Positions 23,104-32,515 are shown, counted from the first letter of the stretch. The stretch is 64,000 bases of DNA from Pantoea sp. Ep11b (GCF_040783975.1 NZ_CP160631.1:1922001-1986000); one strand, 5' to 3'. The notes: generated by a model from the sequence alone, not told the origin. A program made the numbers and translations.

Positions 23104-23493
23104 ATGCAGCGACGCTCATCAAATACCAGCGCCGTATTCACGTTGCCCGATCCCGGGGAGCTGAATAAGCGCATCCATCTGCGCCAGCGCATCGACCAGG
23201 CAGCAGCGGACTACGGCACTGAGCCGGTCTATCAGAATGAAAAGGACGTCTGGGCGAAGGTCCGGCAGGTGGGTGCCACCACCTATCATGAGTCCGTTCA
23301 GGCTGATGACACCATCACCCATTACATGACGATCCGTTATCGCCCGGGAATCACTTCAGATTTTGAGGTGGTTTACGGCGGCTTTGTGTATCGAGTTAAA
23401 CGCCTGCGCGACCTCAACTCAGCCGGTCGTTACCTGCTGCTGGAGTGTGAGGAGCTGAGGGCCGTTGACAGCAATGAGGTGATGTATGGCTAA
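23104..23493 (+). CDS. Head closure protein (head-tail joining)
   Basis: 129 aa from the ATG 2 bp after the connector stop. 'GELNKRIHLRQRIDQAAADYGTEPVYQNEKDVWAKVRQV', then 'DDTITHYMTIRYRPGI' and 'YGGFVYRVKRLRDLN', match the SPP1 gp16/HK97 gp7-like joining family. Overlaps the next gene by 8 nt. Confidence 0.9.
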   Translation: MQRRSSNTSAVFTLPDPGELNKRIHLRQRIDQAAADYGTEPVYQNEKDVWAKVRQVGATTYHESVQADDTITHYMTIRYRPGITSDFEVVYGGFVYRVKRLRDLNSAGRYLLLECEELRAVDSNEVMYG

Positions 23494-23992
23494 GCCGCTT
23501 CTGCACGTTGATTTTCAGCAGCCCAAAGACCTCGTTTTTAACCGGGCAAAAATGCGCCGCGCCTTTATTCAGATTGGTCAGGTGCATATGCGTGATGCCA
23601 GGCGTCTGGTCATGCGTCGCGGTCGCTCTGCTCCGGGCGAGTATCCGGGATTCAGAACCGGCAGGCTGGCGCGGTCTATCGGTTATTACGTTCCCCGCGC
23701 ATCAAAAAGCCGTCCGGGCCTGATGGTACGCATCGCGCCAAACCAGAAGCGGGGTGAAGGCAACCGCCTTATTGATAGCGACTTTTACCCGGCGTTCCTG
23801 TTCTACGGCGTGAAGCGTGGTGCTAAGCGCAAAAAGGGCCACCACAAAGGCAAGTCCGGCGGTAATGGCTGGCGTGTTGCCCCGCGCAAAAACTACATGA
23901 CCGAAGTACTGGAGGCGGGCAAAACGTGGACACGCTATGTGCTGACCCGCGCGCTGCGTACTTCCCTGCGTCCTGAAAGGAAAAAGAAATGA
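23486..23992 (+). CDS. HK97 gp10-like neck/tail-completion protein
   Basis: 168 aa, very basic. 'RAFIQIGQVHMRDARRLVMRRGRSAPGEYPGFRTGRLARSIGY' is typical of gp10-like proteins in HK97-head phages, and 'YPAFLFYGVKRG' and 'NYMTEVLEAG' fit. It helps join head and tail. Confidence 0.8.
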   Translation: MAKPLLHVDFQQPKDLVFNRAKMRRAFIQIGQVHMRDARRLVMRRGRSAPGEYPGFRTGRLARSIGYYVPRASKSRPGLMVRIAPNQKRGEGNRLIDSDFYPAFLFYGVKRGAKRKKGHHKGKSGGNGWRVAPRKNYMTEVLEAGKTWTRYVLTRALRTSLRPERKKK

Positions 23993-24549
23993 AGCTATCA
24001 CTGGTAATTGCCGCACTCCGGGCGCGATGTCCGATGTTCGCGGGTAACGTGGCCGGGGCGGCTGAGTTCAAGTCAATCCCTGAGACCGGCAAAATGAAGC
24101 TGCCGGCAGCGTACGTTGTGCCGACAGAAGACGTCACCGCTGAGCAGAAGTCTTTAACCGACTACTGGCAGAACGTGACCGAAGGCTTTGCGGTGGTCGT
24201 GGTGCTGGACAATACGCGTGATGAGCGCGGTCAGGCGGCAGGGTACGACGCCGTGCACGACGTCCGGCAGCAAATCTGGAAGGCATTGCTGGGCTGGGAA
24301 CCTGATTCAGACGCAGGCCCGGTGGCGTATTCCGGCGGTCAGCTTCTGGATATGGACAGAGGCCGACTCTACTACCAGCTTGAATTCATGCTGACGCGGG
24401 AAATCACCGAAGAGGACACGCGCCAGCAGGATGATCTCGACGCTCTGGACGAGCTTAAAACGGTCGAAATCGACGTTGACTATATCGATCCGGGTAATGG
24501 CCCTGACGGCATCATTGAGCACCACACCAAAATCAACCTCAGCGAGTAA
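23989..24549 (+). CDS. Tail terminator protein
   Basis: 186 aa. 'PAAYVVPTED', 'VTEGFAVVVVLDN', 'DVRQQIWKALLGWEP' and 'DRGRLYYQLEFML.REI' match the phage tail terminator family of Mu-like and SfV-like tails. It caps the tail tube and sets its length. ATGA overlap with the upstream gene. Confidence 0.85.
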   Translation: MKLSLVIAALRARCPMFAGNVAGAAEFKSIPETGKMKLPAAYVVPTEDVTAEQKSLTDYWQNVTEGFAVVVVLDNTRDERGQAAGYDAVHDVRQQIWKALLGWEPDSDAGPVAYSGGQLLDMDRGRLYYQLEFMLTREITEEDTRQQDDLDALDELKTVEIDVDYIDPGNGPDGIIEHHTKINLSE

Positions 24550-24552
24550 ATC

Positions 24553-24741
24553 ATGCAACTCAGACCCAAGCGCGGGCGGTCAGTTCCTGACCCTGTCCGG
24601 GGCGATCTGCTGCCTTCAGAAGGCCGGAACGTCGAAGAGAGCAGCTACTGGCACCGCCGCATTGCGGATGGTGATGTCGAAGAAGTCAGCGCGGAAGAAG
24701 AAAAGCCCGCTGCTGACACCAAGAAAAAGGGCGGTGAATAA
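24553..24741 (+). CDS. DUF2635 family protein
   Basis: 62 aa. 'RPKRGRSVPDP.RGDLLP.EGR.VE...YWHRRIADGDVEEV' is the DUF2635 pattern, a small protein always found just before the sheath gene in Mu-like tails. Ends on the sheath start. Confidence 0.9.
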   Translation: MQLRPKRGRSVPDPVRGDLLPSEGRNVEESSYWHRRIADGDVEEVSAEEEKPAADTKKKGGE

Positions 24742-26237
24742 TGTCAGTCTCGTTCCCCACTATTCCGTCAGACCTCCGCGTGCCGCTGTTCTGGGCCGAA
24801 ATGGACAACAGCGAAGCGAATACCACGCAGAGCAGCGGGCCGTCACTGCTGATTGGCCTCGCCTCAGCTGACAGCACCATCGTGAAAAACAAACTCACCA
24901 TCATGCCGTCAGCGGCACTGGCGGGTAAGGTTGCAGGCCGTGGCAGCCAGCTTGCTCGCATGGTGGCGCGGTATCGCGCTGTTGATCCGTTCGGTGAACT
25001 ATGGATTATCGCCGTGACCGAACCTGAAGGCGAGACTGCCAAGGGGACAGTAACGCTGACCGGCAATGCGCAGGCATCAGGTTCGCTAAGCCTGTATATC
25101 GGTGCGAAGCGTGTGCAGGCCGCAGTGGTAATCGGCGATGCGCCGACAGCTGTGGCAGCGACGCTGGCCGCCGCCATTAACGCTGACGCCGACCTGCCGG
25201 TTACTGCCGCTGCAGCAGTTGGCGTCGTCACTCTTACTGCCCGCCACAAAGGCCTGACAGGAAATGATATCCCGCTGGCGCTGAATTACTACGGCACCGT
25301 GGGAAGTGAAACCACCCCTGACGGCGTTAACGTTGCGATTGCTGCAATGGCGGGCGGCACGGGTTCACCGTCACTGGCTGCGACCGTGGCCGCGATGGGC
25401 GATGAGCCGTTTGACTTCATCGGCACGCCGTTCAGTGATTCCGCCTCTCTGGCGACGCTGGCGCTGGAAATGAACGACTCTTCCGGACGCTGGGGCTATG
25501 CGCGCCAGCTTTACGGCCACGTCTACACGGCGAAAATCGACACGCTCTCCGACCTGGTGGCCTTTGGCGACACCATGAACAACCAGCACATTACCGTAGC
25601 CGGTTATGAGCCAGCTGTTCAGACCACCGCTGATGAGCTGGTCGCGCTACGCACCGCACGTAACGCGGTGTTCATCCGCACTGACTCGGCCCGCCCGACG
25701 CAGACCGGTGAGCTGACAGGCGCACTGCCGGCACCGGCAGGCAGTCGTTTTACGCTGACCGAGCAGCAGTCTCTGCTGAAGCATGGCATCGCTACAGCTT
25801 ACGCTGAAAGCGGTGTTCTGCGGATTCAGCGCGATATCACGACCTATCAGAAAAACGCCTATGGCGTGGCTGACAACAGCTACCTGGACAGCGAAACGCT
25901 GCATACCAGTGCCTACGTCATCCGGCAGCTTAAGAGCATCATTACCAGCAAATACCCGCGTCATAAGCTGGCAGATGACGGCACTCGCTTCGGTCCGGGT
26001 CAGGCCATCGTGACGCCTGCCGTGCTCAAAGGTGAGATGTGCGCCAGCTATCGCACCATGGAGCGGGCAGGCATTGTGGAGAACTTCGATCTCTTCAAGC
26101 AGCACTTGGTGGTAGAGCGCAACGTCAGCGACCCGACCCGCGTGGATGTCCTGTTCCCGCCGGATTACGTCAACCAGCTGCGCGTCTTTGCGCTGCTTAA
26201 TCAATTCCGTCTGCAATACAGCGAGGAGACCGCGTAA
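24741..26237 (+). CDS. Contractile tail sheath protein (Mu gpL-like)
   Basis: 498 aa, Mu/SfV-type sheath: 'VSFPTIPSDLRVPLFWAEMDNSEAN' at the N-terminus, the subtilisin-like core fold region, and the conserved C-terminal end 'RNVSDPTRVDVLFPPDYVNQLRVFALLNQFRLQY' in pattern. It shows that the phage is a myovirus. Next gene encodes the tube. Confidence 0.95.
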   Translation: MSVSFPTIPSDLRVPLFWAEMDNSEANTTQSSGPSLLIGLASADSTIVKNKLTIMPSAALAGKVAGRGSQLARMVARYRAVDPFGELWIIAVTEPEGETAKGTVTLTGNAQASGSLSLYIGAKRVQAAVVIGDAPTAVAATLAAAINADADLPVTAAAAVGVVTLTARHKGLTGNDIPLALNYYGTVGSETTPDGVNVAIAAMAGGTGSPSLAATVAAMGDEPFDFIGTPFSDSASLATLALEMNDSSGRWGYARQLYGHVYTAKIDTLSDLVAFGDTMNNQHITVAGYEPAVQTTADELVALRTARNAVFIRTDSARPTQTGELTGALPAPAGSRFTLTEQQSLLKHGIATAYAESGVLRIQRDITTYQKNAYGVADNSYLDSETLHTSAYVIRQLKSIITSKYPRHKLADDGTRFGPGQAIVTPAVLKGEMCASYRTMERAGIVENFDLFKQHLVVERNVSDPTRVDVLFPPDYVNQLRVFALLNQFRLQYSEETA

Positions 26238-26593
26238 TGGCAAAGATTGCGGGTACAGCATACGTCAAGGTGGACGGCCAGCAGCTGTCGCTGACCGGCG
26301 GCATTGAGGTGCCGATGAACACCAAAGTGCGTGATGACGTTATCGGCCTTGCCGGTGACGTCGATTACAAAGAAACGCACCGTGCGCCTTATGTCAAAGG
26401 CACCTTCAAGGTGCCTAAGGCGTTTCCGGTCACAAAGCTGATGGACTCAGACCAGATGACCATCACCGCCGAACTGGCCAACGGCATGGTTTACGTGCTG
26501 TCTGAAGCTTTCCAGTTCGGTGAGGCAAACCACAATGCGGAAGAGGGTACTGTTGACCTCGAATTCCACGGCACAGAAGGATTCTATCAGTGA
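26237..26593 (+). CDS. Tail tube protein (Mu gpM-like)
   Basis: 118 aa. 'AGTAYVKVDGQQLSLTGGIEVPMNTKVRDDV', then 'PYVKGTFKVPK', and 'LEFHGTEGF' at the end, match Mu-type tube subunits. Order sheath-tube-chaperone-tape measure is standard. Confidence 0.95.
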   Translation: MAKIAGTAYVKVDGQQLSLTGGIEVPMNTKVRDDVIGLAGDVDYKETHRAPYVKGTFKVPKAFPVTKLMDSDQMTITAELANGMVYVLSEAFQFGEANHNAEEGTVDLEFHGTEGFYQ

Positions 26594-26859
26594 GTGAACT
26601 TCAGCTTTCTAAACCCATTACGGCACATGGTGAGACTATTCATGTGCTGGAATTGCGTGAGCCAACGGGCAAGGATGTCCGTGAGCTGGGCTATCCCTAC
26701 CAGATGAATCAGGATGAGTCAGTAAAGCTGCTGGCGCATGTCGTGGCTAAATATATCAGCCAGCTGGGCGGCATCCCGCCGAGTTCGGTCGATGATATGT
26801 CTCCATCGGACCTGAATGCTGCTGGCTGGGTAGTTGCCGGTTTTTTCCTTCAGGCCTGA
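26590..26859 (+). CDS. Tail assembly chaperone, short form (Mu gp41-like)
   Basis: 89 aa. 'LSKPITAHGETIHVLELREPTGKDVRELGYP' is the gp41-like pattern. It is the zero-frame product; a fraction of ribosomes should shift at TTTTTTC (26841-26847) to make the long form. The chaperones wrap the tape measure protein during tail assembly. Confidence 0.9.
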   Translation: MSELQLSKPITAHGETIHVLELREPTGKDVRELGYPYQMNQDESVKLLAHVVAKYISQLGGIPPSSVDDMSPSDLNAAGWVVAGFFLQA

Positions 26860-27008
26860 CAGCTAAAGAGCTGCTCAATCTGTACTTCGATTGCGCCAGT
26901 TACTGGCGCATAAATCCTCTGGAAGTCCTGAGTGAGGACTTAAAAAGCCTGCAGTTGCTTATAGACCAGGCGAACCGGATAGAACGGGAGCGAAAAGCCA
27001 ATGGCTGA
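26590..27008 (+). CDS. Tail assembly chaperone, -1 frameshift long form
   Basis: A canonical slippery heptamer T-TTT-TTC lies in phase at 26841-26847, four codons before the zero-frame stop. A -1 shift enters a frame that stays open from 26847 to 27008 and adds 53 residues ('GLTAKELLNLYFDCASYW', then 'NPLEVLSEDLKSLQ'), the usual Mu gp42-like content. It has no ATG or ribosome site of its own, so expression as a fusion of about 139 aa is the best explanation. Frameshifted chaperones upstream of the tape measure gene are conserved across tailed phages. Confidence 0.85.
26841..26847 (+). promoter_or_regulatory. -1 ribosomal frameshift heptamer
   Basis: TTTTTTC read as T-TTT-TTC in the tail chaperone frame, matching the X-XXY-YYZ rule. 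It is followed 10 nt later by the zero-frame TGA. Confidence 0.8.
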
Positions 27009-29019
27009 ATTTGAACTGAAGGCGCTTATCACTGGCGTTGACAGGCTTTCACCTGCACTTGGCCGCATGCAAAAGAACCTCCGCCGGTTCCGTAAGGATG
27101 CAGATGAAGCGGGCAGGGGTGGCATGGCTATGGCCGGTGGTCTTGCTGTCGGTCTGACAGGCTCGCTGGTTGCTTTTGCCAAACAGGAAGATGCCGCCAC
27201 TGGCCTGAAAGTTGCCATGATGGATGCCAGCGGCGCGGTTGGCTCTGATTTCGAAAAAATCAATAAGCTCGCCATCGGTCTGGGTAATAAACTGCCTGGC
27301 ACCACTGCTGACTTTCAGAACATGATGCAGATGCTTGTCAGGCAGGGTATTCCAGCTCAGAACATCCTGAGTGGCGTTGGTGAGGCTTCCGCTTATCTGG
27401 CGGTTCAGCTTAAGAAGACACCTGAGGCTGCTGCAGAGTTTGCTGCAAAAATGCAGGATGCCACCGGCACGGCTTCTGAAGATATGATGGGGTTATTCGA
27501 CACCATCCAGAAAGCTTTTTATCTGGGGGTTGATGACACTAACATGCTGTCATTCTTTTCTAAGACCAGCTCGATTCTTAAGATGGTCAGCAAAGATGGC
27601 TTGACGGCGGCCCGTGCTCTGGCACCAATTTCCGTGATGATGGACCAGATGGGGATGGAGGGAGAGGCTTCAGGTAACGCCCTCCGAAAAGTTTTTCAGG
27701 CTGGCTTTGACGGTAAGAAGATGAAGGCAGCCAATAAGCTGCTAAGCCGTAAAGGTATTCATTTAGATTTTACCGATGGTAAGGGTGAATTCGGCGGCAT
27801 TGATAATCTCTTCAAGCAGCTGAACAAGCTTCAATTATTAACCACCAAGCAAAAAACCACCATCATTAAGCAGATATTTGGTGATGATGCCGAAACACTG
27901 CAGGTGTTGAATGCCCTGATTGATAAAGGTAAAACCGGCTATGAACAGATTCAGGAGAAAATGGGAAAGCAGGCGGACCTTAACAAGCGTGTTAATGCGC
28001 AGCTCAGTACGCTTTCGAATATCTGGGAGTCATTGACCGGTACAGCGGTAAACGGTCTTGCGGCAATCGGCGGCGCTTTTGCCGGTGATGCAAAACGGCT
28101 AGTTAGCTGGCTGGGTGATATGTCGGAGCGGTTTACTGAGTTTGCTGACAAAAACCCGAACGTCATCCGTGGTGCATTTGGTATCGCAGCAGGTTTTGTT
28201 GGAATGAAGCTGGGCCTGCTGGGTATTAATTTTGCCCTTGGGATTCTGGGACAGGGGCTTAAGCTCTCTCCAATGGGCGTGTTTCTTCGATTGGCCGCCC
28301 TGGGAATCGGGATTTTAATTTCTGACTGGGATAAGTTCGGCCCGGTAGTTGAAAGGGTCTGGACAAAAATAGACGGCCTGACGGAATCTCTGGGCGGTAT
28401 GAATGGCATCATTACCGGAATTGGTGGGGTGATGGCAGGAGCCTTCACTCTTCAGGTAATTGGATCACTTACGACCGCTACAGCGAAGGCAAGCGGTTTA
28501 CTCGCTGTCCTGAGCAAAATAAGCAAACTTAGCGCCTTAACAGTTTCTATAGCTGTTGCGCTCTACATGTTTAAGAAGCTGGAAGAGATATCTGATGCAG
28601 TAACTAAAAAAGATGGCACCGAATCATTTTGGGAGTCATTTAAGAAGAGGCTGAAAGCTGGCGGATGGTATAACAACCAGAGAGATTTAGACGCTGGAAA
28701 TCTCAAATTACCGGGTAAAATCCCTTCCGCTCCATCTCAGGTGGTTGACAATAGAGGTGAAACAAAGCCGTTTTGGGAATCGCTCAAAGAGGACTGGGGA
28801 GCTGGCGACTGGTTTAAACTTCAAAGGCAGAATTCAACAGGCAATCCTCAGATGGCAAACCCAAATCTATCTATGCCGTCCTTGCTTAAGGAGCCAGCAA
28901 GACAGGGAGAGCTTAAAGTAAGTTTTGAGGATGCTCCGCAAGGAATGCGAGTAACTCCGGTAGGTGGAAATCTGCCTTGGCTTGATTTGGATGTTGGCTA
29001 CAATAGATTTTCTCAATAG
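27001..29019 (+). CDS. Tail tape measure protein
   Basis: 672 aa, TP901-type. N-terminus 'FELKALITGVDRLSPALGRMQKNLRRFRKDADEAGRGGMAM', then 'LPGTTADFQNMMQMLVRQGIP' and a long helical body with hydrophobic segments (about 400-480). It sets tail length and may aid DNA ejection. At 672 aa it predicts a tail of roughly 100 nm by the usual 1.5 angstrom per residue. The last 120 residues are Asn/Pro-rich and lower in GC, possibly altered by the moron insertion just downstream. Confidence 0.9.
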   Translation: MAEFELKALITGVDRLSPALGRMQKNLRRFRKDADEAGRGGMAMAGGLAVGLTGSLVAFAKQEDAATGLKVAMMDASGAVGSDFEKINKLAIGLGNKLPGTTADFQNMMQMLVRQGIPAQNILSGVGEASAYLAVQLKKTPEAAAEFAAKMQDATGTASEDMMGLFDTIQKAFYLGVDDTNMLSFFSKTSSILKMVSKDGLTAARALAPISVMMDQMGMEGEASGNALRKVFQAGFDGKKMKAANKLLSRKGIHLDFTDGKGEFGGIDNLFKQLNKLQLLTTKQKTTIIKQIFGDDAETLQVLNALIDKGKTGYEQIQEKMGKQADLNKRVNAQLSTLSNIWESLTGTAVNGLAAIGGAFAGDAKRLVSWLGDMSERFTEFADKNPNVIRGAFGIAAGFVGMKLGLLGINFALGILGQGLKLSPMGVFLRLAALGIGILISDWDKFGPVVERVWTKIDGLTESLGGMNGIITGIGGVMAGAFTLQVIGSLTTATAKASGLLAVLSKISKLSALTVSIAVALYMFKKLEEISDAVTKKDGTESFWESFKKRLKAGGWYNNQRDLDAGNLKLPGKIPSAPSQVVDNRGETKPFWESLKEDWGAGDWFKLQRQNSTGNPQMANPNLSMPSLLKEPARQGELKVSFEDAPQGMRVTPVGGNLPWLDLDVGYNRFSQ

Positions 29020-29075
29020 ATGTTAAAGTAAACTTATTTTCATCCGATATATATTTTCTAGCAAAAGGAGGATGT

Positions 29076-29426
29076 ATGACGGATCTGATATTTACAAAGG
29101 TTTTAGCTAAAGATTTAACCGAATCAGCGTTAAAAGAATTTATCGAAAAAAAAGCTTCATTTCAGGTCATAGATGTTGACGAGATTTCATTAGGCGTGAA
29201 TCGCATTGAGCGAGAGATTGAGCGCCAGCAAATGACTTGCAGGGTTTACACTGAGTACCGGACAGCGGCAATTGCTGGAATTGCAGTCCCTACAGGATTC
29301 ACCCAGCTTTTTGGCATTGCGACTGCAATTGGCGTCGGTATACATAATGCGGTGACATACAATCCTGACTATGAAATCGGAAAGAATAAATTAGGAAGTC
29401 ACATCAGTGTTTTCTATAAGAAATAA
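29076..29426 (+). CDS. Moron gene, small hypothetical membrane-active protein
   Basis: 116 aa with an excellent AAGGAGG site. The N-terminal half is soluble ('LTESALKEFIEKKASFQVID', 'NRIEREIERQQMTCRVYTEYRT'). A hydrophobic stretch follows at about 67-91 (AAIAGIAVPTGFTQLFGIAT), and the C-terminus is basic. Low GC, placed between the tape measure and gpN genes, and closed by its own terminator: the classic form of a moron expressed from the prophage. Function unknown; superinfection exclusion is a guess. Confidence 0.65.
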   Translation: MTDLIFTKVLAKDLTESALKEFIEKKASFQVIDVDEISLGVNRIEREIERQQMTCRVYTEYRTAAIAGIAVPTGFTQLFGIATAIGVGIHNAVTYNPDYEIGKNKLGSHISVFYKK

Positions 29427-29442
29427 TATTGAATCTTAAAAA

Positions 29443-29467
29443 AACCCGCTACGGCGGGTTTTTTTTC
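29443..29467 (+). terminator. Terminator of the moron
   Basis: AACCCGC-TACG-GCGGGTT followed by TTTTTT. Strong rho-independent hairpin directly after the 116-aa gene and before gpN, inside the late operon. Confidence 0.85.
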
Positions 29468-29481
29468 GTCTGGAGTATGCA

Positions 29482-30891
29482 ATGAGCTGGATAGACAATC
29501 TGCAGGATGCCTCGCTGCGGGGCGTTCGGTTTAAGGTAGAGGAAGATGAGGCAACCTTTGGGCGCCGTGTGCAGGTGCATGAATACCCCAACAGGGACAA
29601 GCCGTGGGCTGAAGATTTAGGCCGGGCGACGCGCCGCTTCAGCGTTCAGGCTTATCTCATTGGGGACGATATCTTTGAGCAGCGTAACCGGCTGATTGAG
29701 GCAATTGAGAAGCCGGGGGCATGTACGCTTGTTCATCCCTACTACGGCGAGATGACAGTAGTTGTGGATGATACGGTTCGCGTCAGCCACTCGCAGAGCG
29801 AAGGCCGCATGTGTCGGGTGAACTTCAGCTTTATTGAGTCGGGCGAGCTGTCGTTTCCGACTGCAGGGCTGGCGACAGGACAGAAACTGTCGTCGTCGGT
29901 GTCTTTTCTGGACGACGCTATATCTTCAGCTTTCGGTGCCTTTGGCATGGATGGCATGCCGGACTTCCTGCAGGACGGTGTGCTGGATGAGGCAACTGGC
30001 ATGTTCAGCAACGTAACCAGCGCTTTTCAGTACGTTGATTCGGGTATAAGCGCGGCATCACGCCTGATGCAGGGAGACCTGTCGGTGCTACTAAATCCGC
30101 CTTCCAGCGGCATGAGTTTTGTTAACCGTCTTCAGACCATGTGGCGTGCAGGCTCGCGCCTTACCGGCAACGCTTCTGACCTGATGGCGATGATTAAGGG
30201 ACTGACTGGCGTCACCTTAGACTCCGGACTGGCCCCGCGAGGCATCTGGAATACTGACAGCAAAACGGCACAAACGCAGACTATACAGCGTAACTATGTG
30301 GCGCAGGCTGTGCGCACTACGGCAATCAGTGAAGCAGCCACGGCGGTAACAAGCCTGCCTCAAACTGCAAACCGAACAGTCACGCGCCAGCAGGACACGC
30401 TGCAGCCGGTCAGGGTATCGCACCCGGCCGTCAGCAACATTCAGCCGGTAGCCGCTGACACTACAGCAACATCTGTATTGACCGCATCCACCACGACTAC
30501 AGCCACATCACGGGCATCCGTTACCACTGCCTCAGCTTCATCAGGGGGCACATCATCGACCGATAGCGGTATGGTCATCACATGGGATGACCTCGCTCAG
30601 GTGCGTGATAGCCTCAATGAAGCCATTGATCGTGAGATGGAGCGGGTTTCTGATGACGGGCTGTATCAGGCGCTGGTTACCGTGCGCACTGACCTGAATC
30701 GCGATATTTCAGCACGGATTGAGCAGGTTGAACGCATGACGGAGCGCACACCTTCGCAGGTAATGCCCGCGCTTGTGCTGGCCGCAGACTGGTACGACTC
30801 TGCATCGCGGGCCGGTGACATCACCGCACGCAACGGCATTCGCCACCCCGGCTTCGTGCCGGTTCAGACACTGAGGGTGCCGGTTAGATGA
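29482..30891 (+). CDS. Mu gpN-like DNA circularisation/baseplate protein
   Basis: 469 aa. 'SWIDNLQDASLRGVRFKVEEDEATFGRRVQVHEYPNRDKPWAEDLGR' pattern and 'GACTLVHPYYGE' identify the DNA circularisation protein N-terminal domain (Mu gp43/gpN). The middle (about 330-370) is a Ser/Thr-rich linker. In Mu this protein is part of the baseplate hub. Confidence 0.9.
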   Translation: MSWIDNLQDASLRGVRFKVEEDEATFGRRVQVHEYPNRDKPWAEDLGRATRRFSVQAYLIGDDIFEQRNRLIEAIEKPGACTLVHPYYGEMTVVVDDTVRVSHSQSEGRMCRVNFSFIESGELSFPTAGLATGQKLSSSVSFLDDAISSAFGAFGMDGMPDFLQDGVLDEATGMFSNVTSAFQYVDSGISAASRLMQGDLSVLLNPPSSGMSFVNRLQTMWRAGSRLTGNASDLMAMIKGLTGVTLDSGLAPRGIWNTDSKTAQTQTIQRNYVAQAVRTTAISEAATAVTSLPQTANRTVTRQQDTLQPVRVSHPAVSNIQPVAADTTATSVLTASTTTTATSRASVTTASASSGGTSSTDSGMVITWDDLAQVRDSLNEAIDREMERVSDDGLYQALVTVRTDLNRDISARIEQVERMTERTPSQVMPALVLAADWYDSASRAGDITARNGIRHPGFVPVQTLRVPVR

Positions 30892-31958
30892 ACAACACAG
30901 TTATTCTCCGGGTGAACGGGCAGGAGTGGGGCGGCTGGACTTCGGTCCGGATCGCCGCCGGTATTGAGCGCATTGCCCGTGATTTCACCGTTGAGATTAC
31001 CCGTAGCTGGCCCGGCGATACTGGCCAGGCCAACCGCAGCAGCCGGATTAATAACGGTGACCTTGTTGAAGTGTTGATAGGCACTGACAAAGTGCTGACG
31101 GGCTTTATCGAAGCAACGCCGGTCCGGTATGACGCACGTAGTATTAGCGTCGGGATATCCGGTCGTAGCAAGACCGCCGACCTCATCGACTGCTCGGCCA
31201 CGCCATCGCAGTATGCCGGACGATCACTGGAACAAGTTGCCGCTGAGCTGGCAAAGCCGTTCAGCATCAAGGTAGTGGATGCGGGCGGTGCTTCAGGTGC
31301 GCTTCAGGGTGTTCAGGCCGATCAGGGTGAAACAGTCATGGACGTGCTGAACAAAATGCTCGGTCTGCAACAGGCGCTGGCGTATGACGACGCGCAGGGC
31401 AATCTGGTGATAGGCGGCATCGGCAGTCAGCAGGCGCATACCGCGCTGGTGCTGGGTGAAAATATTCTTTCCTGCGACACAGAAAAGAGCATCCGCGACC
31501 GTTTCAGCGACTATCAGGTGTCCGGTCAGCGAAAGGGTAATGACGATGACTTTGGCGAGGCCACGACTACGGCCATTCGCTCAAAGACTATTGATGGCGG
31601 ACTGAATCGCTACCGTCCGATGATTATTCGTCAGACCGGCAACGCCACCACGGCAACCTGCAGCGCTCGCGCGGAATTTGAGATGCGCCAGCGTGCTGCA
31701 CGTACCGATGAAGTGACCTACACAGTACAGGGCTGGCGGCAGGGCGACGGATCACTCTGGCTGCCTAACCTGCAGGTGGTCGTGTTCGACTCCATCCTCG
31801 GCTTTAACAATCGTCAGATGGTCATCGCTGAGGTGACTTACCAGCAGGACGAGAAAGGTACCGTTTCCGAAATACGGGTCGGTCCGGCTGATGCTTATCT
31901 TCCTGAACCGGCTAAGCCAGGGAAACGAAGGAAAAAGAAAGAAGAGGATGATTTCTGA
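30888..31958 (+). CDS. Mu gpP-like baseplate hub protein
   Basis: 356 aa. 'VILRVNGQEWGGWTSVRIAAGIERIARDFTVEITR' and 'ISVGISGRSKTADLIDCSA' match the Mu gp44/gpP family. The C-terminus is highly basic (GKRRKKKEE). ATGA overlap with gpN and the next gene shows tight coupling. Confidence 0.9.
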   Translation: MNNTVILRVNGQEWGGWTSVRIAAGIERIARDFTVEITRSWPGDTGQANRSSRINNGDLVEVLIGTDKVLTGFIEATPVRYDARSISVGISGRSKTADLIDCSATPSQYAGRSLEQVAAELAKPFSIKVVDAGGASGALQGVQADQGETVMDVLNKMLGLQQALAYDDAQGNLVIGGIGSQQAHTALVLGENILSCDTEKSIRDRFSDYQVSGQRKGNDDDFGEATTTAIRSKTIDGGLNRYRPMIIRQTGNATTATCSARAEFEMRQRAARTDEVTYTVQGWRQGDGSLWLPNLQVVVFDSILGFNNRQMVIAEVTYQQDEKGTVSEIRVGPADAYLPEPAKPGKRRKKKEEDDF

Positions 31959-32515
31959 TGGCTAACCCGATGTCAGGCATGGGTCGTGCGCTTTCAAACC
32001 TGCTGGCCCGCGCGGTAGTTCGTGGTCTTAATACAGCCACAAAGTGCCAGATGCTTCAGGTTGAAATGGCCGGAGGCGAGGGCAAAGGCGATATTGAGCA
32101 TATGGAGCCTTACGGCTTTACTGCCGCGCCGCTGACCGGTGCAGAGGCGGTGGCCGCCTACTTTGACGGTGACAGGTCACACGGGGTGGTGCTGGTTGTC
32201 TCTGACCGTCGCTTCCGCGTCAGGGGCCTTACGCCCGGCGAGGTGGCGGTGTATGACGATCAGGGGCAGTCGGTCACGCTCACCCGGAATGGAATCATTG
32301 TTAACGGTGCAGGCAAGCCGATCACCTTCACCAATGCGCCGAAAGCCCGATTCGAAATGGATATCGAGGCAACCGGTGAAATTAAAGACAAGTGCGACTC
32401 ATCCGGCCTGACTATGTCAGCAATGCGTGTTGCTTACAACGGTCATAAGCATAGAGAAAACGGCGATGGCGGTGGCATCACAGATGTGACAACGCAGAAA
32501 ATGGAGGCGCCATGA
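31958..32515 (+). CDS. Baseplate assembly protein V / spike (Mu gp45-like)
   Basis: 185 aa. 'GRALSNLLARAVVRGLNTATKCQMLQVEMAGGEGKGDIEHMEPYGF' pattern and an OB-like core with 'VSDRRFRVRGLTPGEVAVYDDQGQ' match Mu gp45, the membrane-piercing central spike. Ends with a His-containing segment 'GHKHRENGDGGG', typical of metal-binding spike tips. Confidence 0.9.
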   Translation: MANPMSGMGRALSNLLARAVVRGLNTATKCQMLQVEMAGGEGKGDIEHMEPYGFTAAPLTGAEAVAAYFDGDRSHGVVLVVSDRRFRVRGLTPGEVAVYDDQGQSVTLTRNGIIVNGAGKPITFTNAPKARFEMDIEATGEIKDKCDSSGLTMSAMRVAYNGHKHRENGDGGGITDVTTQKMEAP

